Assembly (NCBI GenBank): GCA_930367215.1
Contig: OV884057.1
Span: 205,891,621-205,955,620, forward strand
Reading direction: 5' to 3'
Source of the DNA: Pollenia angustigena
Taxonomy: Eukaryota > Arthropoda > Insecta > Diptera > Polleniidae
Length of the DNA stretch: 64,000 nucleotides
Shown: positions 1 through 10,360 of the stretch, piece after piece
How the letters are laid out: every line of letters starts with the position of its first letter
Numbering within the stretch: the first letter of the stretch is position 1
Notes under the pieces: model-generated
The model's database searches: none
What the model saw: only the letters and a program-made list of their open reading frames with translations
Told to the model about the DNA's origin: nothing
Translations under genes and position numbers: made by a program

Positions 1-1121
1 TTCTGCAAACAATACAAATAAATTGTTGTTGCGACTGTTTTTTTTTTTTAATATTGTATTTTTTGAATTTTTGCCGATTTTATAAATAATAATTTTATAT
101 TTTACACGCCATTTATATTAAGTTGTTTTTGTAAAACGTTTTTAAGGTGTTGGTTGCTTAAATTGGCAAATTTCTAATGTTTAAGCAGGCGATTTTTTTC
201 TTCTTTTGATTTGTGTAATTTGTTAAACAACTATTAACTAAAAACACAACACATAATATTCGTGTTTGCAATAATAAATTTTATTAATGAGGGTAATTTT
301 GCTAAAAAAAAATTGTTTTTAATTTAAATATTGTTTCGAAATTGACGTTGTTGTAAAAAATTAATTTTTTTTTTTTTAAGATAAAACTTTGTAGGTTTAT
401 AATTGAAATGATGAGTTAAATAAATAAGTATATAATTTTTTAAATGAACTTGAAATTAAATGTTTTTTTTTTTTGTTTTAAATTAAATTTTATAAAATTG
501 AGATGTACTTAATTTTTGTTTTTTTAATTTTTGAGGTTTTGCATAAAATCATTTTGCTCCATGTAAAACGCATTTAAAATGACATTAGTGCTTAAAGAAT
601 ATCAAAACTTTTGCATCATAAAGCATGAACGAAAATAAAACATTAAATTGTTTGTTTATGGCACGTAAAAAATGTCTAAAAAAAACCAAAGCAGGATTTC
701 TTAGCAAGGAAGCATCATAACAAGAAAGAGTACTTAAACTGACGTGGGGGTACGTACTATGGTATTTATGAAAAGAAAAAGTACTGAAAATAGTACCAAA
801 GTACTGCATTTTTCATCACTGATCAAAACATTATCTATTATTTTGCAGTCATAATAATTATTATAAAATAAAATAAATTTCCTAATTGTTTATACCTCTC
901 AACAACAAAAATTGCAACATATGTACATATGTATGTAGCTAATCAACCGCAAAAGAAAAACAACGGTAAATATGTACGTACATTGTTTTTTGAAGTCTTC
1001 TTCCAGAAACTATTTTAAGAGAAAATCACAACAAAAGAAGAAAATTATGATGCAAAAATAAACAAAATTAAATAAAAAAAAAACGAAAAACCAAACAAAA
1101 TTTACAAATGTTTACAGCTTT
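1..1121. other. AT-rich non-coding stretch
   Basis: No credible gene is visible. The stretch is dominated by A and T homopolymers. The only structured part is a dispersed repeat near 690-821, listed separately. Short open frames here look like chance. Confidence 0.6.
690..821 (-). repeat. hAT-like dispersed repeat end (CAGTGATG terminus)
   Basis: Read on the minus strand this starts CAGTGATGAAAAATGCAG and continues with AGTACTTTGGTAC and a CAGTACTTTTT block. The same order of motifs occurs at 50144-50325, and a looser version lies near 52340-52440. The CAGTG start resembles hAT-type termini, but no second terminus or target duplication was identified. Family assignment is inference. Confidence 0.45.
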
Positions 1122-1640
1122 TAAGCTACGGTCGGTCACACTTATTAAATATTTGACCAAATTAGCATAACTCCTACTTTTGTTAAGCTACGGTCACACT
1201 TAATAAATATTTGACCAAATAAGAGTAACCACTACTTTTGTTAATAGTTGGGGAGATTTAACATGGTCTAAATATCACAAAATAAACTAATTATACTACA
1301 AGACATCGCAAAAGACTATTCTTTGCAAGATGTGGTAATATAATCCAAATAAATATTGGAATTAAAGGAAATGATTATTTAGTTTGCCTGTTGGTCCCGT
1401 TTTTTCCGTCAAATATTTGACAAGTGTGACCATAGCTTTAGTAGTTAGTGAGACTTAACATGGTCGTAATATCACAAAATAAACTAATTATAGTAGGTAC
1501 AAGACATAGTAAAAAACTGTTTGTTGTAAGATGTGGTATTATCAAAATAAATGGAGGAATTAATGAATATGATTATTTAGTTTGCATTTTGGTCCCGTTT
1601 TTTTCTGTCAAATATTTGACAAGTGTGACCGTAACATAAG
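1122..1640. mobile_element. Tandemly arranged MITE (GGTCACACTT termini), partial dimer
   Basis: Two left-type ends (about 1122-1180 and 1184-1240) carry AGCTACGGTCACACTTA followed by AAATATTTGACC. Two right-type ends (about 1406-1437 and 1605-1637) carry GTCAAATATTTGACAAGTG followed by TGACC, the inverse. Two similar cores lie between: each has TAACATGGTC, ATATCACAAAATAAACTAAT and TTTGGTCCCG-like stretches. The order is L-L-core-R-core-R, as if one non-autonomous element had been partly duplicated in tandem. There is no coding capacity. Confidence 0.7.
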
Positions 1641-1880
1641 TGACAGATACTTTTAACAATAAATATTTTTTAAATCATGATTGTACATATTTCAGTCGTT
1701 GTTGTTGAGGTTTGAATGTGCATTTTAATTTTTTGGTCTTTTTTTGGAGGAAATTTCAACTCTTAACAGGGTTGGGGTCTTTCAGGTAAAGAAAAATGTT
1801 AACAAGACAGGCAACAGTATTGGGCAAGAAAATAGATCCTTTAATACCCCGTGTTAACAAAAATACTTTCCAATACATAT

Positions 1881-2211
1881 CTGGGGGGCTACTCTCTATT
1901 GCGATGCGAAAGAAAATTGTAGCAAATCTAGCGATTGGTACTCTTCAATATGTTTGCGCATGTGTCGTTTGCATCTTTAAATTTTCTTTCTTTTCGTAAA
2001 TCATCACTTTATTTTATTTAAATTTTCCACTTTCAAATATTTTTACACACTTTGGCATTTCATTACTGTAAATCCGCGCCATCTTTAATTTTTATTGCCA
2101 CTATCGCTTAATTTTTCAGAAAATTTTGCGAAAGTGATAGAGAGTACCAAGTTGGCATTTAGCTTTCGCATCTAAATTGTTTTCGCATCGCAATAGAGAG
2201 TAGACCCCCTG
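1881..2211. mobile_element. MITE with ~30-bp TIRs (CTGGGGGGCTACTCTC)
   Basis: The left end reads CTGGGGGGCTACTCTC then TATTGCGATGCGAAA. The right end is its inverse with a few mismatches. A TAT triplet flanks both sides and may be the target duplication, but the flank is a TA-repeat so this is weak. A second inverted pair (GGTACTCT against AGAGTACC) lies inside. No ORF of note. Confidence 0.75.
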
Positions 2212-2221
2212 TATATATATA

Positions 2222-2395
2222 TGGGCCTGTTCGTAAATGCATCACTGCGCTGCAAATGAAAATTTAAATGCCCCAAAATACTTTGCTTAAGCAGATGGCT
2301 CCCGCCAAAAAATATCAACAGCAAACTTAAATTGGCAGTGCAAAGCAATGTTTGGTTGTATGATGCACTGCAGTGATGCATTTATGAACAGGCCC
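2222..2395. mobile_element. Short MITE, TIR GGGCCTGTTCGTAAATGCAT
   Basis: About 26 bp at the left end match the inverse of the right end with one mismatch. The element is ~174 bp, sits in a TA-microsatellite and probably duplicated TA. It shares the GTTCGTAAATGCAT core of its end with the element at 3970-4288. Confidence 0.75.
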
Positions 2396-3228
2396 TACAT
2401 ATATATATATTCCTCTAACTCCCACTGGAGCATAGGGCGCCTAAATATATCTGTATAGCGTTCTGTTATTACTTTATAAAAAAACATTCCACTTCACTTT
2501 TGAAGTTTTTAAAAATTTTAACCTCTACTTCATTTTTTCTCAGCCATTTTTACGACCCATTGTTGTTTGCTAAGAAACAATGTATTTTTCCTATTTCTTT
2601 TAAATTATTTTTTTTTCTTTGTACTTTTGTTGCATTTTAAGGTTAGTTAGTTTAGATGTTCTGTTATCCAGCTGTGTATTTTCAGTTTTAAAAACAAAAT
2701 AAATTTTTATGTTAAATACGAAAAACATTAAATTTGCACAAAAACGACATTTGAAAAACGTGAATAGCTTTAAATAGATGGGGTTTTGAACAAAAAAAAA
2801 AAAAAAAAAAAAAAAAATTTAATTTTAAAAATGAAAATAACACATAATTTTAAATAAGATATTTTTGCAAATCACGTTTTTTTTTTTATTATTGCACATG
2901 TGTATTTTTTCCTCAAAATTTCTTGATTATAAAAATGACATTTATGTAGCACGAAAAATAAGTTAAATTATGATGATAAATTTTGGCGTAGTTAGCAACA
3001 CTTATACATTTTATAGTTAAAGGCAATAACGCGGCAGTGTTGCTTATAATTTTGGCAGCAATAAAAAGCTTTAATCAGATTGGATTGGGAGTAAAAAAAC
3101 AAACACAAACACCTGTGATGCTTGAATTATAAATGCATGGTTTTTTTTTTAGTAATAATCACTTTTAAAATGAAAAATTTTTTTTAAATCAATATTATCA
3201 TGATCGCGCTATAATCTTAAAAAAAAAC
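2396..3228. other. AT-rich stretch without recognisable genes
   Basis: Contains a TA-microsatellite, a long poly-A run near 2790-2816 and unstructured AT-rich DNA. I see no gene, RNA gene or clear element ends. Confidence 0.5.
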
Positions 3229-3952
3229 AAGTAAGAGTGCTATATTCGGCTGTGCCGAATCTCATATACCCTTCACCATCGTGGGAGTAGAATACAGAGC
3301 AACTAGACAAAAACTAAATAATTTTTACATATGTATGTATACATAAATATTTACAATACTTTAAACTTCATTATAAATTATATTTTAAAAGCGAAAACTG
3401 GTAAATATTTTTTTCAAATCGTTTTTAGAACATAAAAAAATAAAAATTAAAAAAAAAATTTTCTTTTTAAAAAACAAGATTCGAACCAGAGAACTCACAG
3501 TTTCTAACTTAACACACCCCCAAGACAACTAAACCATGAAGCAACGTTGTTTGAATATCATTTAAATGAAATATGGCCCGTTTTATGTTCACTGTGCTGA
3601 GTTGTAATAACTTTTGATGTTTTTGTAACCACAAGGGATTTTTGGAAAAATTAGAGGTAGTTGTGGTGTTTTGCTCATATCTCAGCCATTTTTGGACCGA
3701 TCTGGCTGAATTTCAATAGCAAAATTATAATAAGAATACCTGACACAAAAATACCCCAACCAAGCCCCCATCATATCTGGGGGCTTCGGAAAACCCATTT
3801 CAACAGACAGACGGACAACCGGATTTGAACTTCGCTTTTCATGAGGACCCAGAATATATATACTTTATAGGGTGTAGGATCAATATTGTAGAAATTGCAA
3901 ACGGAATGACAAAGTTATATATACCCTTTTACCTTCGGTGAAGGGTATAAAA
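3229..3952 (+). repeat. Interspersed repeat 'Z' (TTCGGCTGTGCCGAATCT), full-length copy
   Basis: Begins GTAAGAGTGCTATATTCGG, continues with the palindromic core TTCGGCTGTGCCGAA and ends with a short hairpin, CCCTTTTACCTTCGGTGAAG, followed by GGTATAAAAA. Inside is a stretch near 3665-3850 that recurs at 39000-39290 (GCTCATATCTCAGC, GACCGA, CAACAGACA). Other copies: 39000-39582 (5'-truncated), 4462-4500 and 52463-52506 (start only). Repeats of this look are common in flies; I cannot assign a class. Confidence 0.6.
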
Positions 3953-3969
3953 ATAGAACAAAAAAATTG

Positions 3970-4288
3970 GTGCGTTCTTAAATGCAGTTGTTGAGCATCG
4001 ATAGAATAGACTGTTCGTAAAAGCATCACCTGTAAAAAACTTGGCATTACTCTCATCCATCAAAAGTTTTTATGCAGTGATGGAGCAAGTTTTGGCAATT
4101 TGCTAATGCAAAAACTCTTGACTTAAAAGAAATTGTTTAATTTTTCTGTTTGGAATTTAGCTCGTGTTCAAAAATGCAAACTTTGCACAGCTGCTGTGCA
4201 GTAGAAAAGCATCACAACTGCAACAGATGATCACGCATCAGCAACACTGCTGCAGTACTGCACAGTTTTTATGCATTTACGAACGTAC
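3970..4288. mobile_element. MITE-like element related to the 2.2 kb MITE
   Basis: Left GTGCGTTCTTAAATGCA and right TGCATTTACGAACGTAC form imperfect TIRs. They share the GTTCGTAAATGCAT theme with the element at 2222-2395. The interior holds additional GTTCGTAAAAGCATCACCTG-type half-sites, so several ends may be superimposed. Non-coding. Confidence 0.5.
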
Positions 4289-4297
4289 CCAAATTTA

Positions 4298-4440
4298 GGC
4301 CCCTAATACGGTTCACAACTCAACTCAGTTGAGTTTTAATTTTTGTATTATGGTTAACAAATTTTCTATATTGCGGCGACACAATCAGTTGTTTTATTAA
4401 CAACTCAACTGAGTTAAGTTGTGAACCGTAATAGAGGCCC
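4298..4440. mobile_element. 143-bp MITE with ~40-bp TIRs and TA duplication
   Basis: Left end GGCCCCTAATACGGTTCACA continues into AACTCAGTTGAGTT. The right end is the inverse with a few changes. TA flanks both sides (4296-4297 and 4441-4442), as expected for a TA-duplicating DNA element. There is no coding capacity. Confidence 0.8.
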
Positions 4441-5100
4441 TAATAGAAAGTTGTGCAACCAAGTAAAAGGGCTATACTCGTCTGTGCCGAATCCCTTAAA
4501 ATGTTCACCAATTCTTCGTTAGCTTAATTGCTTGTTTTCTATGGATGCTGTCGTACCATTCGTATGGGGGCCAGCTCTGGACAATATTTACATGGATACC
4601 TATATGGCCCTATGCAATTGCCCTTTGTTAAGGAGCTGGAGCTATTTAAACTCCGCTGCATTAGGAAAAATGCTAGCGGAATCTGTTAAGCAGCAACAGC
4701 ACCCAGGTGTAATCCTCCCTGAGGCCGAGTTTTCCCACAAGTGGTAAAAAATCAGCCCTTTAGTGGGATTTCCTGGATATTCTTTTCCGCGACTTTGGGT
4801 AGCAAGCCACAACCGCCACGAGGTCCCAACGTAAAAGCGAAACCCCGGCAAAGACAATTATCCTGAAAGACAGCAAGCATTTGCCGCAAGAAGCAAACTA
4901 CCGGAGGCCTCAAAATATACAGTCCATTGGCATGTCACCGGAGGCTACTGATTCCTGTGGTACCATAATCATCTCTGGTCTGCCGCGATCACAAGAGATC
5001 GTCAAAATCTCTTGAGATCTGTCAATTTTGGAATTTTGCCGAATCACAGGTATTGTCTGCACCTGATTTCCCCAGAGGATATAACGCCAAAAGGTTAGTG
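4441..5100. repeat. Unclassified relic with raised GC, preceded by a 'Z' repeat end
   Basis: 4462-4500 matches the start of repeat Z (GGCTATACTCGTCTGTGCCG). The following ~600 bp are clearly less AT-rich than the surroundings, suggesting ancient coding sequence, but no frame stays open and no protein motif is recognised. Bases ~4995-5085 resemble the minus strand of 19252-19320 (AGATCTGTCA then CAGGTATTG then CTGCACC), so part of it is a dispersed repeat. Confidence 0.35.
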
Positions 5101-5368
5101 AAAGGAACGACTAGGCCATTTATAATATTTCACATACCAACCCCCGTATTCATAAACGATTACAAACGTTTATTAAGTATAATTTTCATAGAAAATTTGT
5201 TTTGTACTTTTATTAACCTAAAGATATTTGTATGACTACGGCAGATATTATTTAAGTATTAGCTGACCCAATAGCATGGGCGTTATACATATACCCTTTC
5301 CACCTATAGTGAGAAATTAGTTTGCCACATATAAAATATTGCAAGTAGTTTTTAGATTATACATTTTT

Positions 5369-6303
5369 AATCCAAATTTTTAATATTTTTAATTAGGCTT
5401 AAGTTCATGAAATTTAATTTTCATTAAATTATTCTTATGAAGAAAGGAATTTTACAACATGAAAATTAATTAAAATTGTTATTGATAATCTTTCATTCTT
5501 GACGTGGCTCGGGCTCGAACCCTGGCCGGCAGGTTACCATGACATGTTTCGATCGCAACCAGAATGAAAGATTATCAATAACAATTTTAATTAATTTTCA
5601 GGTTGTAAAATTCCTTTCTTCATAAGAATAATTTAATGAAAATTAAATTTTATGAACTTAAGCCTAATTAAAAATATTAAAAATTTGGATTAAAAACCAT
5701 AAATAGTTCAACAAAATAACCACAATACTAGTTATTGTTAAAGCTAAGGCACGAGCTCTATGTGTACATTTGTCCTTCAAGTTGTGCTGAAAAAGGTCAA
5801 CAGAAAAGAGAAAGACAAAATGAAAAAAAAAAAAACAAAAAATGTACTTGGACTTCAAGAAAAATTCTTGACAAAAGTACGAAAAAACAGAAGTAAGGAA
5901 AAAACATGTAAAATCAATTAAGATGGATAATCATTCAGGAAAGCAAATTTCGATCTACCAAATGTTAAAATACAATTTGGTTTAAGGATTGATGTTTGAC
6001 TATTGACGTCAGCAGTCGTCGATGGCTGCGAGTGTAATACGGCAAATCCATCTGAGGAGATCGAGTGGTTGCGATCGAAACATGTCATGGTAACCTGCCG
6101 GCCAGGGTTCGAGCCCGAGCCACGTCAAGAATGAAAGATTATCAATAACAATTTTAATTAATTTTCATGTTGTAAAATTCCTTTCTTCATAAGAATAATT
6201 TAATGAAAATTAAATTTCATGAACTTAAGCCTAATTAAAAATATTAAAAATTTGGGTTAAAAACCATAAATAGTTCAACAAAATAACCACAATACTAGTT
6301 ATT
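5369..6303 (+). mobile_element. Composite tRNA-related retroposon (SINE-like), inverted plus direct copies
   Basis: Three segments of one repeat lie in a row: 5369-5562 inverted, 5563-5749 direct, and ~5866-6303 direct and longest. The core has a pol III type B box (GGTTCGAGCCC) and a weak A box ending GAGTGGTTGCG about 40 nt before it. The first two segments form a hairpin with arms of about 150 bp enclosing the tRNA-like part. The whole block is flanked by the same 10-13 bp, ATTATACATTTTT, at 5356-5368 and 6301-6313, a hallmark of target-primed insertion. Another copy is at 57990-58432 and a tail fragment at 40199-40335. The 3' end ACTAGTTATT has no poly-A tail. Confidence 0.65.
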
Positions 6304-6989
6304 ATACATTTTTCTTAAGCCTTCGATATATCAAATGAAAGCTTTTAATCTTAGCTCTGATTAATTTCAAAACAAACAAAAAAAAAAAAAATTAATATTA
6401 TAAAACTCTACGCAATGAAAACTATTGACTTTGTTTAAGAAAAGTTTTCAATTTTTTTTTCTTTGTTATTCAAACTTTGTATTTCCTTGAACTTTTCAGC
6501 AGACGTTTAAAAATCAATTTATATGTTTGAGTAAAGTTTCGTCTTTTTTTTTTCTTGATTTCTTTCTAACCCAGTTTGAACATTAAACGTGTCTGACTTG
6601 AATTTATAAAATGGTCACGTACAATATTTGAACCTTTTTTTTTAATAAGATTAAAAAAAATAAAAACAAAGAGTGTTTTTGTTACAAGTTAAAAAAATTA
6701 AACAAATTAATGCTAATGTTTTAATAGCTGATAATTGATTTTGTTAATAAGCAAAAAAAAATATTAAGTTTTAATAGAAAAGTGAATAAGTTGTTAAATA
6801 ACAACCATTGAAGTCTAGAGCCAACCTTAATTTTATTATTTTTCACCACTTTGTTTACATTACCTTTAATATTGAATGTGTCTACACTGGCATGAACTAC
6901 TGCAAGTTTTTAATTAACAATTTATACTCGAAACACAAGTGGGGCGGGGCGAACGACAAATTTTTAGCCGTGAATATTCGTAGCCTAGA
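6304..6989. other. AT-rich stretch without recognisable genes
   Basis: Low-complexity AT-rich DNA. An open frame from 6808 runs into the transposase scrap that follows, but its upstream part has no recognisable content. Confidence 0.5.
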
Positions 6990-7170
6990 TGGCATCATCG
7001 GAGCTTATTTTTATGCTTCTAAACCAGCAACAATTGGCGCCTTGAAGAACAACACTGTTCGTGTTTTTCGTGACATACAGCCAGAAGTGTGGCTGTAAGT
7101 GGCTCAATATTGGACGTCCAGAAGGCTCTTCGTCAAAGCCAGTCGCAATTTCTTAATGCCCGAAAAAAGT
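6990..7170 (+). pseudogene. C-terminal scrap of a mariner/Tc1-type transposase
   Basis: The translation gives YASKPATIGALKNN, then DIQPEV, then, after an in-frame TAA near 7096, VAQYWTSRRLFVKAS and MPEK. This order (KP-TI-LK-N, I-P, W-R) is characteristic of the last ~60 residues of IS630/Tc1/mariner-type transposases. None of the catalytic part is present. It resembles, but is not the same copy type as, the scrap at 19099-19252. No terminal inverted repeat was identified around it. Confidence 0.55.
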
Positions 7171-7279
7171 TTAAAATCTTGTAATATTTCGAAATAAATT
7201 GGTTTATATGTGTTTTTTTTTACAATTTAACGTTTCATGGGATTTAAAAAATACCTTATTTAGTAAAGAATTATCCTGT

Positions 7280-7525
7280 GGCCGTATTCTGTAATTCGCT
7301 AAAGCTAAATCTCTATCGCTAAAAATCTTTAAAGCTGATTAAGCGATTTTTGGCTACGAATGCAGTACTGTAACGTGCATTGCTTAATTTGGCAATGCCA
7401 TAACAATTTAATTCAACGCAATTTTAGCTTTTATTGTCATCACTAAAATTTTTAAATTTTGTATTTTCTAAGGCATTTTAGCGATAGAGATTTAGCTTTA
7501 GCTAAGCGAATTACGGAATACGGGG
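7280..7525. mobile_element. ~245-bp MITE, TIR CCGTATTCTGTAATTCGCT
   Basis: The left end (CCGTATTCTGTAATTCGCTA then AAGCTAAATCTCTATCGC) is repeated inverted at the right end with a short duplication of TTAGCTAAAGC. The ends can pair over about 45 bp. Target duplication not resolved; non-coding. Confidence 0.75.
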
Positions 7526-7778
7526 GCTGTTATGATTTCAGATGGCAGTCTGTTTCTTAATTCTGTTAAACAAGGGCGCTAAATAATCTCCCAACGAAAG
7601 CATTTGAAAATGGCAAAATAAAAATTATTTTTAAGACTTTTTGGCAAATTGAAAACAGGTTATTTTAAGATTAAATTAAATTCGATAAATTTCGTGTTCT
7701 AAATTTCTATGAAGCTCATATTTGTTGAAATCTAAACGTCCATCTGGCGGCATTCCTTATAAAGAATTTGAAAATCAA

Positions 7779-7914
7779 TCAGCCTTATTCCGGTTGTCGT
7801 TGTCGTAATCGATCAAGTCGGTTTTTGTAAGAGATTAAAGAACACTGGTTGTGTGTTACTTTAATCTCTTCCAAAAAACGACTTGAGCTATTACGACAAC
7901 TGGAATAAAGCTGA
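7779..7914. mobile_element. ~136-bp hairpin MITE, TIR TCAGCCTTATTCCGGTTGTC
   Basis: The two halves are near-inverse over ~55 bp (CGACTTGA... against TCAAGTCG..., AGAGATTAAAG against CTTTAATCTCT) around a short loop near 7835-7858. Non-coding. Confidence 0.7.
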
Positions 7915-9127
7915 ATATTTAGCGATTTTCGGATCGAAAAGGTTTTAAATGCCATAATTTTGTTTCACTTAATTAAAATCTTTTATATTTTTTAATTTAA
8001 AACAAATGTCAAACAAGACCTTATCTTCACATTTAAATTACCCACGCTTTACGCATAACATTAAAAATTATGCCCAAAATTGGGTAATTCCCCACAAGGT
8101 GGCAGCACCGCTGAAATATAAATATTAGCCCTACTACGGTTGTTGCTACTCTTTACTGCTTAAGCTTTTAATTTTTTTTTGGCAAAATGGTTGCCAGCTT
8201 TAAGTTTTAATATCAAGTATTATTTTTAAAATACAAACTTTTAGGTAAAAACTTTTATTTTCAATACAACATATGAAATGTCTTTTATACAGTTCAGATA
8301 ATTTTTTGCGTTATTTTTATTTAACCTATAATACAACTGCGATTTCTGCTCTTTATTACATTTTTACAAGGTTGCCTACTGAAGAGTTAATGGATTTATT
8401 TAAAAGTTTTTTTCTTCAAATTGGTTTATAATTCATATAATTTTTTTTTTTTTTTTTTGCAATTTTTCCTACAGCCTAAGTAAAAATATTTAAAATAACT
8501 TTGTTTGGCCTTTTTAATCCAATTTTTACCATTTTATTAAAATTTCTTTCAATAGAGAAATCAGTTAATAATTTTTGCATTTTTATTTAAACCATTTTAT
8601 GTTTTTCCTTTCTTTGTTAATCTTGCAATTTAAAAAGTTACTGTTAAAGAACAATTTACACGATTCTACAAGTCTTAAGATTTTTGCTCTCACAAATAGC
8701 AAATCTTTGGGGAATATAAACAGCTGTTCGGCATAAAAACATTTATATTTTTATGATAAGTGCGTTTTAAATTTTGGCGTAATTTAAACATGTATATTTA
8801 AAAAAAAAAATTAATGTGGAACACATAAAATTTAATACATACATATTTCTTTACTATTAAATAATGTTTATTCTGATGCTGGCAGCAAATAATTCAACAG
8901 CTGTTTTTGTTATCTTTTTTTAAGAGCGGTGAAGTTAATACAATCGTTACTTTTTTCTTCTATTTAATTATTATTATTTTTTTTTTTTTAATTAAAAAAA
9001 GCACTTCTATTTACTTTTTTAAAATTTTATTTTTGTAGACCGAAAAAATAACAGTAAAAATTTGTGAATAAAATTTTTTAATTTCCGTCCCTGATTTTCT
9101 TCTTGTTCTTCTATGAAAAAAAATAGA
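7915..9127. other. AT-rich stretch without recognisable genes
   Basis: Low-complexity AT-rich DNA with T-tracts. I saw no element ends, RNA genes or convincing exons. Confidence 0.5.
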
Positions 9128-9287
9128 ACATTATTTAGCGTACGGCTCACACACCCAGAAATGGTCTCTATTTTTTAGTGTTTGTGTATCCGAACACAAC
9201 CCTTAAGACCATGTGTGACTATTTTGAAGAAAGTAACGAACATTATATAGTGTTCTGTTCTTTGTTATAAAACAGAAGAATTATCGG

Positions 9288-9530
9288 CCATGTTCTGACA
9301 ATCGCACGATTTAAAATCGCAAAACGCCAGATTTATTTTGTGGTGTTCCGAAACTTGTGCGCTTAGCTTGCGGTCCGGTATAGTTTCTTACAAATATTCT
9401 AGTTCCCATGAGCACATACTTCTGCAATTTGAATTCGCTAACTTTTTGCTATTGCGATTAACAGAACACCTGTTAACGATTTCAAACCAGAATCGCCATT
9501 GTTAAGCGTTTTGCGATTGTCAGAACATGC
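9288..9530. mobile_element. MITE nested in the hAT-like element, TIR CATGTTCTGACAATCGC
   Basis: Left CATGTTCTGACAATCGC is matched by GCGATTGTCAGAACATG on the right. On the left a CACGATTTAAAAT segment separates it from a further AAAACGC match. Absent from the copy at 52745-53251, so it is a later insertion. Confidence 0.65.
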
Positions 9531-9560
9531 TTGTATAGTGGTTCTGTAGACATACATTTA

Positions 9561-9664
9561 CAGCCTGTTCATGGAGTCCGAACGTCATCGAAATCGAAGT
9601 TTGTTGTTGTTTTTAATGTAATTTTCTATGCGAACGATGACGATCGATATCGTTAAACAGGCAG
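9561..9664. mobile_element. ~104-bp MITE-like hairpin (CAGCCTGTTC / AAACAGGCAG)
   Basis: The ends CAGCCTGTTC and AAACAGGCAG are inverse with mismatches. Inside, CGTCATCG on the left faces CGATGACG on the right. It is also absent from the related copy at 53 kb, which supports an insertion. Confidence 0.5.
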
Positions 9665-10267
9665 TTAGTGTTTTATAGTGCTTATTTTATACATTGATAA
9701 AAAAAATTGGAAAACAAAAAATTTTAGCAACGACCACAGCACGAAAAGCCTGTTTGTGTAAAATTTTTTCGCTGGCTTTTTGTTTTTTTTTTTTCGTATG
9801 TGTATTTGGTTTTTGTTGAAAAAAATTTTGGTTTTTATTTCCAGCCAAGAAGGTGCTAAGCACAACTGAAACGAACGAACATTAATATGCTGAACCGAAC
9901 ACAACGAAGTAACAGTACGCAATTAAATGTTCTCATCTTTTTGTTGAGTTAGATAAGTACATTATTATTTTTGTGTTCGAAGACCAAAAACAGAGAAACG
10001 TTATTTTTTTTTTAATGATTTACGACACAAACACTATTAGCGTTTGTGTTTTCAACATATATACCCGTACTAAACAACAAGCTTTAATGTTTATGTTTAT
10101 TAAAGTATGTATTTTCTACAAATTTACCGAACCGAACACTAAGGAACGGTATTTAATGTTTATTTTCGAACACTGATAAAAATACATATCTGACAAAATT
10201 AAAAATATTATTGTTAAGAAAACCTAAAAAAAAAATTATGTGTACCTTACGATTTCGAATTTCCCTT

Positions 10268-10360
10268 CAGCCATTCCTTAACAAGGGCGGACGGAAAGCG
10301 GAATGTGAGAAAATTTTTGCCAGCTAGAAAAAGCTTTCCGCTCTTGTTAAGGTATGGCTG
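10268..10360. mobile_element. 93-bp hairpin MITE, TIR CAGCCATTCCTTAACAAG
   Basis: Left CAGCCATTCCTTAACAAGGG and right CTTGTTAAGGTATGGCTG are inverse with one mismatch over ~18 bp, with GGAAAGCG against GCTTTCC further in. Non-coding. Confidence 0.6.

Larger units (their letters stand above)
9128..10175 (+). mobile_element. hAT-like non-autonomous element, interrupted copy
   Basis: Colinear with the minus strand of 52745-53251: CGGCTCACACACCCAG near 9139, the CGAACATTA / CCGAACACAA blocks near 9876-9905, ACACTATTAGCGTTTGTGTT near 10030, and the terminal TTTATTTTCGAACACTG ending at 10175. The left terminus is lost. Two smaller TIR elements (9288-9530, 9561-9664) sit inside. Small open frames here have no recognisable product. 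Confidence 0.65.

Noticed and set aside
6062..6130. A functional tRNA gene in the SINE-like repeat
   Set aside because: The B box is good but the cloverleaf does not close and the same sequence recurs at 5.5 and 58.2 kb as part of a larger repeat.
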